The translations under genes were made by a program, and so were the position numbers. Below, in pieces: positions 7,869-14,805 of a stretch of DNA of 17,824 nucleotides (the stretch's first letter is position 1; every line of letters starts with the position of its first letter). Source of the DNA: Bacteroidales bacterium. Lineage in GTDB: Bacteria > Bacteroidota > Bacteroidia > Bacteroidales > UBA932. Below the pieces are notes generated by a model that had not been told where the DNA came from, did not search any database, and was given only the letters and a program-made list of their open reading frames with translations. The stretch lies in assembly GCA_017383945.1 (NCBI GenBank), contig JAFNUQ010000173.1, forward strand, positions 1-17,824, written 5' to 3'.

Positions 7869-7994
7869 GCGGAATGGCAACTGACTCCGACCGGGTACGG
7901 CCTTCGGCCTATCCTTCCCGGCCTTGTCGGCCGGGCCCCTTCCGCTCACGAGTCGCGGACGACTACGCCCGTCTGGAGCCAGTTGCCATTCCGC
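7869..7994. repeat. GC-rich multi-hairpin palindromic element
   Basis: Two inverted arms of 20 bases, 7869-7888 and 7975-7994, match at 19 positions; their core is GGAATGGCAACTG. After a three-base internal loop the stem resumes with CGGG/CCCG (7892-7895 with 7968-7971). Three small hairpins lie inside: GGCC-TTC-GGCC (7899-7909), CCCGGCC-TTGTC-GGCCGGG (7917-7935) and AGTCG-CGGA-CGACT (7951-7964). By hand count 83 of the 120 bases at 7861-7980 are G or C, well above the flanking genes. The layout could be a junction-forming RNA on either strand, a palindromic intergenic repeat, or a small non-autonomous mobile element. No open frame here resembles a protein I know. Confidence 0.7.
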
Positions 7995-7998
7995 TTCC

Positions 7999-8025
7999 CG
8001 TGTGCGCTGAAGGTCGTTTCCGCAC
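7999..8025. repeat. 27-base hairpin-forming repeat, copy 1
   Basis: This stretch matches 8051-8077 at 22 of 27 positions without gaps, beginning CGTGTGCGC and ending CCGCAC. GTGCG (8002-8006) can pair with CGCAC (8021-8025), so the unit can form a short hairpin. It starts five bases after the outer arm of the neighbouring palindromic element and may be part of the same structure. Confidence 0.6.
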
Positions 8026-8050
8026 CCATCAGCCTCGTCAAAGCGCCTCT

Positions 8051-8080
8051 CGTGTGCGCCAGAGGCCGTTTTCGCACACG
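8051..8080. repeat. 27-base repeat, copy 2, with extended hairpin just beyond the fabF stop
   Basis: Second copy of the repeat, 52 bases from the first. Its ends are extended into a perfect eight-base-pair stem, CGTGTGCG (8051-8058) with CGCACACG (8073-8080). It lies six bases downstream of the fabF stop on the - strand. It has no T tract on the - strand side, so it is not a standard terminator. An alternative stem, GCCTCT (8045-8050) with AGAGGC (8061-8066), overlaps it and cannot form at the same time. Confidence 0.6.
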
Positions 8081-8086
8081 AAGTGT

Positions 8087-9334
8087 CTAGAATACCTTAC
8101 GGAACGCGATGCAGGCGTTGTGACCGCCGAAGCCAAATGAATCGCTGAGTCCGAGAGTGAGCTCTGCCTTGACGGCTGCGTTTGGCGTGTAGTCAAGGTC
8201 GCATTCTGGGTCAGGGGTGTCAAGGTTGATGGTTGGCGGAACGATGCCGTCTTGCAGCGCGAGCACAGTGGCTGCGGCCTCTACTGCTCCGGTTGCGCCA
8301 AACATATGTCCGTGCATTGATTTGGTGCTGCTGATGTGGCACTTCTGCGCAAATTCGCCGAAGGCAATCTTATATGCACGAGTTTCTGTGGAGTCGTTGA
8401 GGGCGGTGCCGGTGCCGTGGGCATTGATGTATACGCAGTCTTTATTCTGGTTAAATCCAGCTTCATCAAGGGCGATTTTGATGCACTCTGCTTGGGTGCT
8501 TCCGTCAGGACGTGGTGCAGTGGCGTGGTATGCGTCACAAGTGCTGCCATATCCGACGGCCTCTGCGTAGATGTGTGCGCCTCTCGCAACGGCTCTTTCC
8601 CATTCCTCAAGGATGATGACTCCTGCGCCGTCTGCCATTACAAAACCGCCTCGGTTGGCATTGAACGGGAGTGAAGCATACTTAGGATCCTCGCTACGAG
8701 AGAGCGCGCGTGCATTTGCAAATCCGGCAATGCCGATAGGAATAGTGCAGTGATCTGTGCCGCCGGCAATGATAGCGTCAGCGTAGCCGTGCTTGATGGC
8801 TCTGTAGGCCTCGCCGATAGCGTGAGTTGAAGTTGCACAAGCTGTTACGATGTCAATGCAAGAGCCTTGAGCGCCATATTTGATGGCAATCTGACCGCCA
8901 GCCATATCGCCGATCATCGTAGGGACAAAATTAGGCGAAACCCACTGTCCGCTCTGATCTTCGTTGAACTTGCCGAGCTCGCGCTGAATAGTCTGAAATC
9001 CGCCGATGCCGGAGCCTACGTATACGCCAAGTCGCTTAGGGTCAATGTTTTCTCCTGAGACGAGACCTGAGTCGTTCATCGCCTGGTAGGTAGCTGCCAT
9101 TGCAAATATTGTAAACGGATCCTGCTTGCGGATAAAAGGCTTATCCATGCCGAAATCTTCGGGCTTGAAGTCTCTGATCTTGCCTCCAATCTTTACAGGA
9201 AGGTTTTCTGTATCAAATTCGGTGATGAGCTCAATGCCGCATACGCCGTTTTTCAGGTTATTCCAAAATGTATTAATGTCTTTACCAACACAGGAAATTA
9301 CTCCCAATCCGGTAACAGCAACTCTTTTATCCAT
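8087..9334 (-). CDS. fabF: beta-ketoacyl-ACP synthase II
   Basis: 415 residues, full length for FabF. The Cys-His-His triad of elongating ketosynthases is intact: C166 in DIVTACATST, H306 in NAHGTGT, and H343 in STKSMHGHMFGATGAVEA, with the conserved K338 between the histidines. The C-terminal glycine loop SFGFGGHNA is present. FabF condenses malonyl-ACP with acyl-ACP in fatty-acid elongation in the cytoplasm. No acpP, rnc or other fab gene is next to it, unlike many bacterial fabF genes, so this could be either the main fabF or a paralogue serving another acyl product; the sequence looks like an ordinary KAS II. It is a single-gene unit on the - strand with a -7 box 25 bases upstream, and its 3' side runs into the palindromic element. 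Confidence 0.95.
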   Translation of the reverse strand: MDKRVAVTGLGVISCVGKDINTFWNNLKNGVCGIELITEFDTENLPVKIGGKIRDFKPEDFGMDKPFIRKQDPFTIFAMAATYQAMNDSGLVSGENIDPKRLGVYVGSGIGGFQTIQRELGKFNEDQSGQWVSPNFVPTMIGDMAGGQIAIKYGAQGSCIDIVTACATSTHAIGEAYRAIKHGYADAIIAGGTDHCTIPIGIAGFANARALSRSEDPKYASLPFNANRGGFVMADGAGVIILEEWERAVARGAHIYAEAVGYGSTCDAYHATAPRPDGSTQAECIKIALDEAGFNQNKDCVYINAHGTGTALNDSTETRAYKIAFGEFAQKCHISSTKSMHGHMFGATGAVEAAATVLALQDGIVPPTINLDTPDPECDLDYTPNAAVKAELTLGLSDSFGFGGHNACIAFRKVF

Positions 9335-9359
9335 GATTCAAATTTATTCGTTAAGCATT

Positions 9360-9367
9360 CAAAGTTA
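9360..9367 (-). promoter_or_regulatory. candidate Bacteroidota -7 box for fabF
   Basis: Read on the - strand this is TAACTTTG, matching TAnnTTTG, with 25 bases between it and the fabF ATG. A second match, TAAATTTG at 9346-9339, is too close to the start codon to be the main box. No clear TTTG at -33 spacing. Confidence 0.45.
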
Positions 9368-9388
9368 CTAAATTTCGATGATTCTTAG

Positions 9389-9396
9389 TATCTTTG
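9389..9396 (+). promoter_or_regulatory. candidate Bacteroidota -7 box for the LytTR operon
   Basis: TATCTTTG is a match to the -7 consensus, 18 bases before the ATG of the LytTR gene. The leader would be short, about 12-15 bases. No good -33 TTTG was found at 19-20 bases upstream. Confidence 0.5.
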
Positions 9397-9414
9397 TGAA
9401 TATTTGGGTAATAT

Positions 9415-10296
9415 ATGATTTCAATTCACGACCAATTGCCGAGGTATATTATTGGTAAGTACCAACTCATCTGGACCTGTACTTTTACGGCCCTCTTTGC
9501 GCTCGTGTTTATCCTTCTGAGAGTCCCATTTTCTCATAATGCGTGGTTTGAACTAGAAATCAGTCAGGCGTTTTCTTTGACTGTTATATTTATACTCATT
9601 TCTGCTTTTATCGTGATTGCGAGCAAGATGCTGATCTATCGCAGAAGAAATGACATAAACTTTACAGTTCTGCACTATGTGCTTTGGAGTATCGCAGAAG
9701 TGCTGGTTGTCAGTGCGGTTTATACCTACTTCACTCATCAGGCTGTTATCAATGATATAATTGATATTCACGGGGATAGTTACGATAAGATTTTTCTCTC
9801 GGCGTTAGCTTTTACTATTGTGGCTATCGGAGTGCCAAATGCAATCTCAGTGCTCTATCATAGCTATGCTCATCAAAACAATACAATCCGTTTGATGAAT
9901 TATGGCAATGTTGTCAGCGACACACCGGCAAAGCCTTATGAAGAAAAACGCATCACTCTTTTTGATAACAACGGGGTGTTGAAGTTTTCCATCAACTCAG
10001 AAAACCTTTATTTTATCGAGTCTGACGACAACTATATAAAAGTCTGGTACTCAGATAGTGACGGTGAGATAAAGCAGTATATGCTGCGTTGTCGTCTGAA
10101 GACTATAGAGGAGAGTTTTGCGGATTCCGATCTGGTGAGATGTCACCGCAAATATGTGGTAAATATCACTAAGGTTGAGATACTTCGTGCAGAGAAGGAG
10201 GGCTATCGCATCTCTCTTAACCTTGACGGTATCGATTATATTCCGATTTCAAAGACATACGAGAAAAATGTTCTTGCAAGATTTAATTCACAGTAA
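9415..10296 (+). CDS. membrane-anchored LytTR-type DNA-binding regulator
   Basis: 293 residues in two parts. The N-terminal half has about four hydrophobic segments (near 18-36, 52-70, 84-105 and 126-147) and should sit in the inner membrane. The C-terminal part (about 178-292) is a LytTR DNA-binding domain with its hallmark pieces: LYFIESDDNYIKV (198-210), LRCRLKTIEESF (224-235), VRCHRKYVVN (241-250) and the closing IPISKTY (276-282). There is no receiver domain with a phosphorylatable Asp and no sensor kinase gene beside it, so it acts as a one-component membrane regulator; signal and target promoters are unknown. It is the first gene of a likely three-gene operon, six bases before the DUF4293 gene. 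Strong match to the domain family; the operon role is inferred. Confidence 0.88.
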   Translation: MISIHDQLPRYIIGKYQLIWTCTFTALFALVFILLRVPFSHNAWFELEISQAFSLTVIFILISAFIVIASKMLIYRRRNDINFTVLHYVLWSIAEVLVVSAVYTYFTHQAVINDIIDIHGDSYDKIFLSALAFTIVAIGVPNAISVLYHSYAHQNNTIRLMNYGNVVSDTPAKPYEEKRITLFDNNGVLKFSINSENLYFIESDDNYIKVWYSDSDGEIKQYMLRCRLKTIEESFADSDLVRCHRKYVVNITKVEILRAEKEGYRISLNLDGIDYIPISKTYEKNVLARFNSQ

Positions 10297-10302
10297 ATAA
10301 TT

Positions 10303-10707
10303 ATGTGGCAGAGAATACAGACACTTTATTTGTTTATCTCAACAGTACTCTCCGTACTGATGCTTTTTCTTGAAAAGGCAGACGGTGTGACATTTACATC
10401 ATATGTGCCTTATCTGGTGTTGATCATTATCATTTCGCTTCTCAATATCCTTGCTTTGACAACGTGGAAGTTCAGGGTTTTTCAGATGCGCACATCCAAC
10501 TTGTCGGCAATCATAAGCGTTGCTTTGCAGGCTTGGCTTGCTGTCGATTATTTTACAACTCACGACGTGTTGATTTTTCACGTCACTGTGCTTTTCCCTC
10601 TTGCTGTGGTGGTGCTCAATATCCTTGCTTCCCGCAATATCTTTGCGGACGAGCTGTTGGTACAAAGCGCCTCTCGTTTGAGGAGTTCTAAACGTAGAAA
10701 GAAATAA
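10303..10707 (+). CDS. DUF4293 family small membrane protein
   Basis: 134 residues with four hydrophobic segments (about 5-23, 35-53, 66-83 and 90-108) and a strongly basic tail (SSKRRKK) expected on the cytoplasmic side. The opening MWQRIQTLYL and the four-segment layout match DUF4293, a family I know from Bacteroidota, of unknown function. It starts six bases after the LytTR regulator and 21 bases before the phosphorylase gene. The placement beside a LytTR gene recalls Gram-positive systems where a small membrane protein holds a LytTR regulator inactive, but here the regulator already has its own membrane part, so that comparison is only a hypothesis. Confidence 0.75.
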   Translation: MWQRIQTLYLFISTVLSVLMLFLEKADGVTFTSYVPYLVLIIIISLLNILALTTWKFRVFQMRTSNLSAIISVALQAWLAVDYFTTHDVLIFHVTVLFPLAVVVLNILASRNIFADELLVQSASRLRSSKRRKK

Positions 10708-10728
10708 CATTTCAAAACAAAAATAACC

Positions 10729-11598
10729 ATGAGAATTCCAGAATCAGAATTGATAATCAATAGCGACGGCTCGGTTTTTCATCTTCACATCAAACCAGAG
10801 CAACTAGCTGATAATGTCATACTTGTGGGTGATCCTGGTAGGGTTGAGATGTTTCGTCCGTTGCTGGATGAAGTAGAGTGCGAAGGCGCTTCCAGAGAGT
10901 TTGTGTGGATCACAGGAAACTATCGCGATCGCAGGTTTACAATCCTCTCTACCGGCATCGGAACAGACAATATCGATATCGTGATGACCGAGCTTGACGC
11001 TCTCGCAAATGTGGACTTCCAGACACGCGAAGAGTATCCGGAGCATCGCACACTTAACGTCTTGCGTATCGGAACTTGCGGAGCTATCCAGCCGGAGATT
11101 CCGGTGGGAGCGTTTATCTTCTCCCACATTTCTGTCGGATGTGATGGCCTGCTCAACTGGTATGAAGGCCGTGATAGTATAGCGCTTCTCGATTTTGAAG
11201 AGGCTTTTGTTGAGCATGTGCATTGGAATGAGAAGCTTCCTGCGCCATATTTTGTGAAGGCAAGCGATTACTTGATCGAGAGATTTAAAGACTGCACATA
11301 TAAGGGCATGACTATCTCAGCTTCAGGCTTTTATGGCCCTCAGGGCAGGGTAGTGCGCCAGGGTCTGGCAATGCCTAACATGCTTGAAGATTTTGAGAGC
11401 TTTGAGCACAAAGGCTACAAAATTACCAACTTTGAGATGGAGGGCTCTGCCCTTGCCGGCATGGCAGCCAAACTCGGTCACAATGCAGGCACAGTGTGCT
11501 GCGCTATCGCTCACCGCTATCACAAGGATGCCAACCCTGACTACAAAGCCAGAGTTGCTGAATTGGTAAAACTATCGCTTGATAGATTGGCGGACTAG
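10729..11598 (+). CDS. nucleoside phosphorylase, uridine-phosphorylase-like
   Basis: 289 residues of the PNP/UDP phosphorylase family. The phosphate-binding motif is GDPGRV (34-39), followed by STGIGTDN (74-81), RIGTCGA (113-119) and the ribose-binding ITNFEMEGSALAG (232-244). The segment FYGPQGRVVRQG contains Q205 and R207 in a QxR spacing like the uracil-contacting pair of uridine phosphorylase, which favours a pyrimidine substrate over a purine. The reaction is uridine plus phosphate giving uracil and ribose-1-phosphate, in nucleoside salvage in the cytoplasm. It is the third gene of the LytTR operon. Its TAG stop shares the palindrome CTAG (11595-11598) with the stop of the convergent Clp N-domain gene. 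Family is sure; substrate is moderately supported. Confidence 0.9.
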   Translation: MRIPESELIINSDGSVFHLHIKPEQLADNVILVGDPGRVEMFRPLLDEVECEGASREFVWITGNYRDRRFTILSTGIGTDNIDIVMTELDALANVDFQTREEYPEHRTLNVLRIGTCGAIQPEIPVGAFIFSHISVGCDGLLNWYEGRDSIALLDFEEAFVEHVHWNEKLPAPYFVKASDYLIERFKDCTYKGMTISASGFYGPQGRVVRQGLAMPNMLEDFESFEHKGYKITNFEMEGSALAGMAAKLGHNAGTVCCAIAHRYHKDANPDYKARVAELVKLSLDRLAD

Positions 11599-12137
11599 GA
11601 GATATCCTTTTCTTCCCCGCTTTGAACATACAGCTTGGAAAGTTGAGCCCCAAGCATAGCCATAAGCTCCTTCTTTGGGAATTGACTCCCGGGTTGGAGC
11701 TTTGCTTTTTTCTCCAGCTGAGCCTTGATGCGGTCATAGTCATAGCCGTGGGCTTCCAGCCAGTTTCTGGTGATGTTGTCCTGGCTGCGTGACAGTGCCA
11801 GAAGCAGGTGCTCGGGTTTTACGAGCGGTTCCTTGGTTCTGAGCGCTTCGTAGGCCGCCATTGACACGAGCTGCTGACTGGACTTTGACGGTTGAATCTT
11901 GTCATACAAGTCATAAGGCACGCTCTCTTTCTGGAAAATGCCCGAATCAATGCTGCTCTTGAGTTCGCTCAGGTCGGCGCCTAATTCGGTTAAAATGCGA
12001 CAAGCGGCATTGTCGGCGTGACGCAGTAATGCGAGCGTGAGATGATCCACACCGGTAGCAAGGTGACCGGTGCGCATCGCTTCATCCTTGGCATAGCCAA
12101 GAATTGTAAATAATTTGCTCGAAAATTTTATCTGCAT
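11595..12137 (-). CDS. stand-alone Clp N-terminal domain protein (ClpC-like, no ATPase domain)
   Basis: 180 residues consisting of the double Clp N repeat that begins ClpA/ClpC chaperones. Repeat one (about 1-72) has FSSKLFTILGYAKDEAMRTG and TGVDHLTLALLRH; repeat two (about 85-145) has LVSMAAYEALRTKEP and VKPEHLLLALSRSQDN. A short Lys-rich stretch and an acidic end follow, then a stop. There is no Walker A or AAA+ module, and the DNA beyond the stop belongs to the intact convergent phosphorylase gene, so a simple frameshift cannot restore a full ClpC. In full-length chaperones this domain binds substrates and adaptors. Alone it could act as an adaptor or decoy for a Clp ATPase, or be a leftover of a deleted clpC. 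It is divergent from gyrA across 126 bases. Confidence 0.87.
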   Translation of the reverse strand: MQIKFSSKLFTILGYAKDEAMRTGHLATGVDHLTLALLRHADNAACRILTELGADLSELKSSIDSGIFQKESVPYDLYDKIQPSKSSQQLVSMAAYEALRTKEPLVKPEHLLLALSRSQDNITRNWLEAHGYDYDRIKAQLEKKAKLQPGSQFPKKELMAMLGAQLSKLYVQSGEEKDIS

Positions 12138-12144
12138 ATCGTCA

Positions 12145-12152
12145 CAAAAGTA
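12145..12152 (-). promoter_or_regulatory. candidate Bacteroidota -7 box for the Clp N-domain gene
   Basis: Read on the - strand this is TACTTTTG, a match to TAnnTTTG only seven bases ahead of the ATG, which would give a leaderless or nearly leaderless message. No -33 TTTG was seen. Confidence 0.4.
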
Positions 12153-12175
12153 GCAAATAAATCCGATATTTTTCT

Positions 12176-12183
12176 TAAATTTG
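12176..12183 (+). promoter_or_regulatory. candidate Bacteroidota -7 box for gyrA
   Basis: TAAATTTG matches TAnnTTTG, 80 bases before the gyrA ATG, leaving a leader of roughly 75 bases. No -33 TTTG at the right distance. I see no riboswitch-like or strong hairpin structure in the leader. Confidence 0.4.
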
Positions 12184-12263
12184 CATATTTGGAAGATTAG
12201 TTTTCCGGAGTCTCTGTCTGAAGGTAAAAATGAGGCTCTTTTGAAACAGATTTATAGAATTTT

Positions 12264-14786
12264 ATGGATATTGAGGTAAAGAATCCTGAGGTGGCTCAGG
12301 AAGAAGTGAAAGGATTTATTGAGCAGGTTGAGATCGATCATGAGATGCGCACTGCCTACATCGATTATTCGATGTCGGTGATTGTGTCAAGAGCACTCCC
12401 TGATGCAAGAGATGGTTTGAAGCCTGTGCAGCGTCGTGTGCTCTTCGGTATGGATGGCCTGGGACTTAACTATAGCGGAAAGACCAAGAAATCAGCGCGT
12501 ATCGTCGGTGAGGTTCTCGGTAAATTCCATCCACATGGAGATTCGAGCGTATACGATGCGATGGCTCGTCTGGCACAGAACTGGAATCAGCGTTATCCGC
12601 TTGTCTTCGGTCAGGGTAACTTCGGTTCTATGGACGGAGATCCTGTGGCAGCGATGCGTTATACTGAGGCAAAGCTTGAGAAGATTTCTGATGAGATACT
12701 TGGCGATATCGACAAGAATACAGTCGATATGATGCTCAACTTTGACGACTCTCTCACTGAGCCGACTGTTCTTCCTACCAAGGCTCCTCTTCTGATGCTC
12801 AATGGCTCTTCAGGTATTGCTGTCGGTATGGCGACAAATATGGCGCCTCATAACCTCAGCGAGTGCTGTGATGCCATCTGTGCCTACATTGACAACCCGG
12901 ATATTGATGTCGAGGGTCTGATGGAGCACATCAAGGGTCCTGATTTCCCTACTGGCGGTATCATTATGGGTCGTCAGGGTATTGTCGATGCCTACTCAAC
13001 CGGTCGTGGCCGAGTAGTGATCAGAGCAAAGACTGAAATTGAAGAGACAGAAAACGGTCGCGAGGTGATTGTAGTGACCGAGGTTCCATATATGGTCAAT
13101 AAGGCTGATATGCTTTCCCGCATCAGCGAAATGATCCACGACAAGAAGATTGAGGGCATCTCAGATATCCGCGAGCTCACCAACCGCGACGGTATCCGCA
13201 TCGAGTTCCTTGTGAAGAAAGATGCCAATGCCAATGTCGTCCTTAACACGCTATTCAAATATTCTGCCCTCCAGAGCAGTTTCTCAATAAACAACGTGGC
13301 ACTTGTCGGCGGACGTCCACGCACTCTTACCCTCAAGGATATGATTTCTACATTTGTGGATTTCCGTCACGAGGTTGTAGTGCGCAGAACCCGTTTTGAG
13401 CTTGAGAAGGCTCAGAAGAGAGCTCACATCCTTGAAGCTCTCCTCCGTGCGATTGATGTCATCGATGAGATTATCGCCATCATCAAGGCCTCAAAGAGTG
13501 TTGATGAAGCTAAGTCAACTCTTATGGAGCGCTTTGAGTTTGATGAGATTCAGGCGAGCGCAATTGTTGAGATGCGCCTTCGTCAGCTCACCGGTCTCGA
13601 GAAAGAGAAGCTTCAGAACGAATACGAGGAGCTCGCAAAATTCATTGCCAAGTGCCTTGAAATCCTTGCCAGTGATGAGCTTCAGCTTGGTATCGTGAAG
13701 AGTGAGTGCCAGGAACTGAAGGCTAAATATGGCGATGCCCGCCGCAGTGAAATCACTCTCTCGGAAGAGGACTTCAACCCAGAAGATTTCTATGCTGACG
13801 AGGATGTTGTCATCACAATCTCTAAGCTAGGTTATATCAAGCGCACACCGCTTTCTGAGTTCCATACCCAGTCAAGAGGTGGCGTGGGCAAGAAGGCAAG
13901 CGCAACACGCGATGAAGACTTTATCGAGCATATCTATGTTGCAAATATGCACTCGACAATGCTCTTCTTCACCGATAAGGGTATGTGCTACCGACTCAAG
14001 GTATATGAGCTTCCAGAGGGATCTCGCACATCAAAGGGTAGAGCAGTACAGAATCTGCTTTCTATCGATGCTTCAGATTGCATCCGTACATACCTCAACG
14101 CTAAGAGCATAGAGGATCCTGAATATACTGAAAATCACTTTGTTACCCTTATCACCAAGAAGGGTATCGTTAAGAAGACAACTCTTGCTGAGTATGCCAA
14201 CAAGCGTTCTCGCAATAAGGGTATCATCGCAATTACAGTTAGGGAAGATGACGAGCTTCTTGATGCACTCCTCACAGATGGCAATAGCGAGATCATGATT
14301 GCTGCCCGTGCAGGACGCTGCTGCCGCTTTGATGAGAAGGAGCTCAGAGCTCTTGGAAGAAACGCTTCAGGTGTCAAGGGTATCTCGATTGAGGATGACG
14401 ATGAAGTGATCGGCGCACTCGCATACAATCCTGCTGATGCTGAGTCTGCTCAGAAGACTGTCCTTGTTGTTAGTGAAAATGGTTTCGGTAAGAGATCGGA
14501 TGTAGACGAGTACCGACTTACATCAAGAGGTGCCAAGGGTGTCAAGACAATCAACATCACAGATAAGACTGGCCCGCTTGTTGCAATAAAGAGTGTAACA
14601 GAGCAGAATGACCTGATGATTATCACTAAATCCGGTCTTACAATCAGAATGTCTGTTGAGGATATCAGAGTGGCCGGAAGAGCAACCCAGGGTGTTAAGT
14701 TGATTAATCTCAGAGAAGGTGATGCTATCGCAGCGGTATCACCGGTTGCCAAGGAAGAGGCAGAAGAAACAAGTGAAAATTCGTAA
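12264..14786 (+). CDS. gyrA: DNA gyrase subunit A
   Basis: 840 residues. The N-terminal breakage-reunion domain carries the catalytic tyrosine Y133 in AAMRYTEAK, which attaches to DNA during strand passage. The quinolone-determining segment reads [10 protein letters not shown] (89-98), with Ser94 and Asp98 at the positions of Escherichia coli Ser83 and Asp87, so the common resistance changes are absent. The C-terminal beta-pinwheel contains the GyrA box QSRGGVG (536-542), which separates GyrA from ParC and is needed for wrapping DNA and negative supercoiling. The tail is acidic. Gyrase works as A2B2 with GyrB, which is not in this window. A secreted TPR protein gene follows after 19 bases. 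The start at 12264 leaves a 23-residue lead before the conserved [19 protein letters not shown] region, in line with other Bacteroidota GyrA. Confidence 0.98.
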   Translation: MDIEVKNPEVAQEEVKGFIEQVEIDHEMRTAYIDYSMSVIVSRALPDARDGLKPVQRRVLFGMDGLGLNYSGKTKKSARIVGEVLGKFHPHGDSSVYDAMARLAQNWNQRYPLVFGQGNFGSMDGDPVAAMRYTEAKLEKISDEILGDIDKNTVDMMLNFDDSLTEPTVLPTKAPLLMLNGSSGIAVGMATNMAPHNLSECCDAICAYIDNPDIDVEGLMEHIKGPDFPTGGIIMGRQGIVDAYSTGRGRVVIRAKTEIEETENGREVIVVTEVPYMVNKADMLSRISEMIHDKKIEGISDIRELTNRDGIRIEFLVKKDANANVVLNTLFKYSALQSSFSINNVALVGGRPRTLTLKDMISTFVDFRHEVVVRRTRFELEKAQKRAHILEALLRAIDVIDEIIAIIKASKSVDEAKSTLMERFEFDEIQASAIVEMRLRQLTGLEKEKLQNEYEELAKFIAKCLEILASDELQLGIVKSECQELKAKYGDARRSEITLSEEDFNPEDFYADEDVVITISKLGYIKRTPLSEFHTQSRGGVGKKASATRDEDFIEHIYVANMHSTMLFFTDKGMCYRLKVYELPEGSRTSKGRAVQNLLSIDASDCIRTYLNAKSIEDPEYTENHFVTLITKKGIVKKTTLAEYANKRSRNKGIIAITVREDDELLDALLTDGNSEIMIAARAGRCCRFDEKELRALGRNASGVKGISIEDDDEVIGALAYNPADAESAQKTVLVVSENGFGKRSDVDEYRLTSRGAKGVKTINITDKTGPLVAIKSVTEQNDLMIITKSGLTIRMSVEDIRVAGRATQGVKLINLREGDAIAAVSPVAKEEAEETSENS

Positions 14787-14805
14787 AACATAATTCTTAT
14801 AAGAA

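Noticed and set aside
7869..7994. Integron attC site or retron RNA
   Set aside because: The arms lack the RYYYAAC/GTTRRRY core sites, and there is no integrase or reverse transcriptase in the window.
7999..8077. CRISPR array
   Set aside because: Only two diverged copies with one 25-base spacer and no cas genes.
7712..8140. Open frames of 80-142 codons across the palindromic region (including 7848-8090)
   Set aside because: The region is dominated by inverted repeats and high G+C, which keep frames open by chance. The frames overlap prfA or fabF ends and show no recognisable domain.
12230..12244. Tiny upstream frame (ATG AGG CTC TTT TGA) in the gyrA leader
   Set aside because: Four codons without context or repeat of key codons; no attenuator hairpin is visible beside it.
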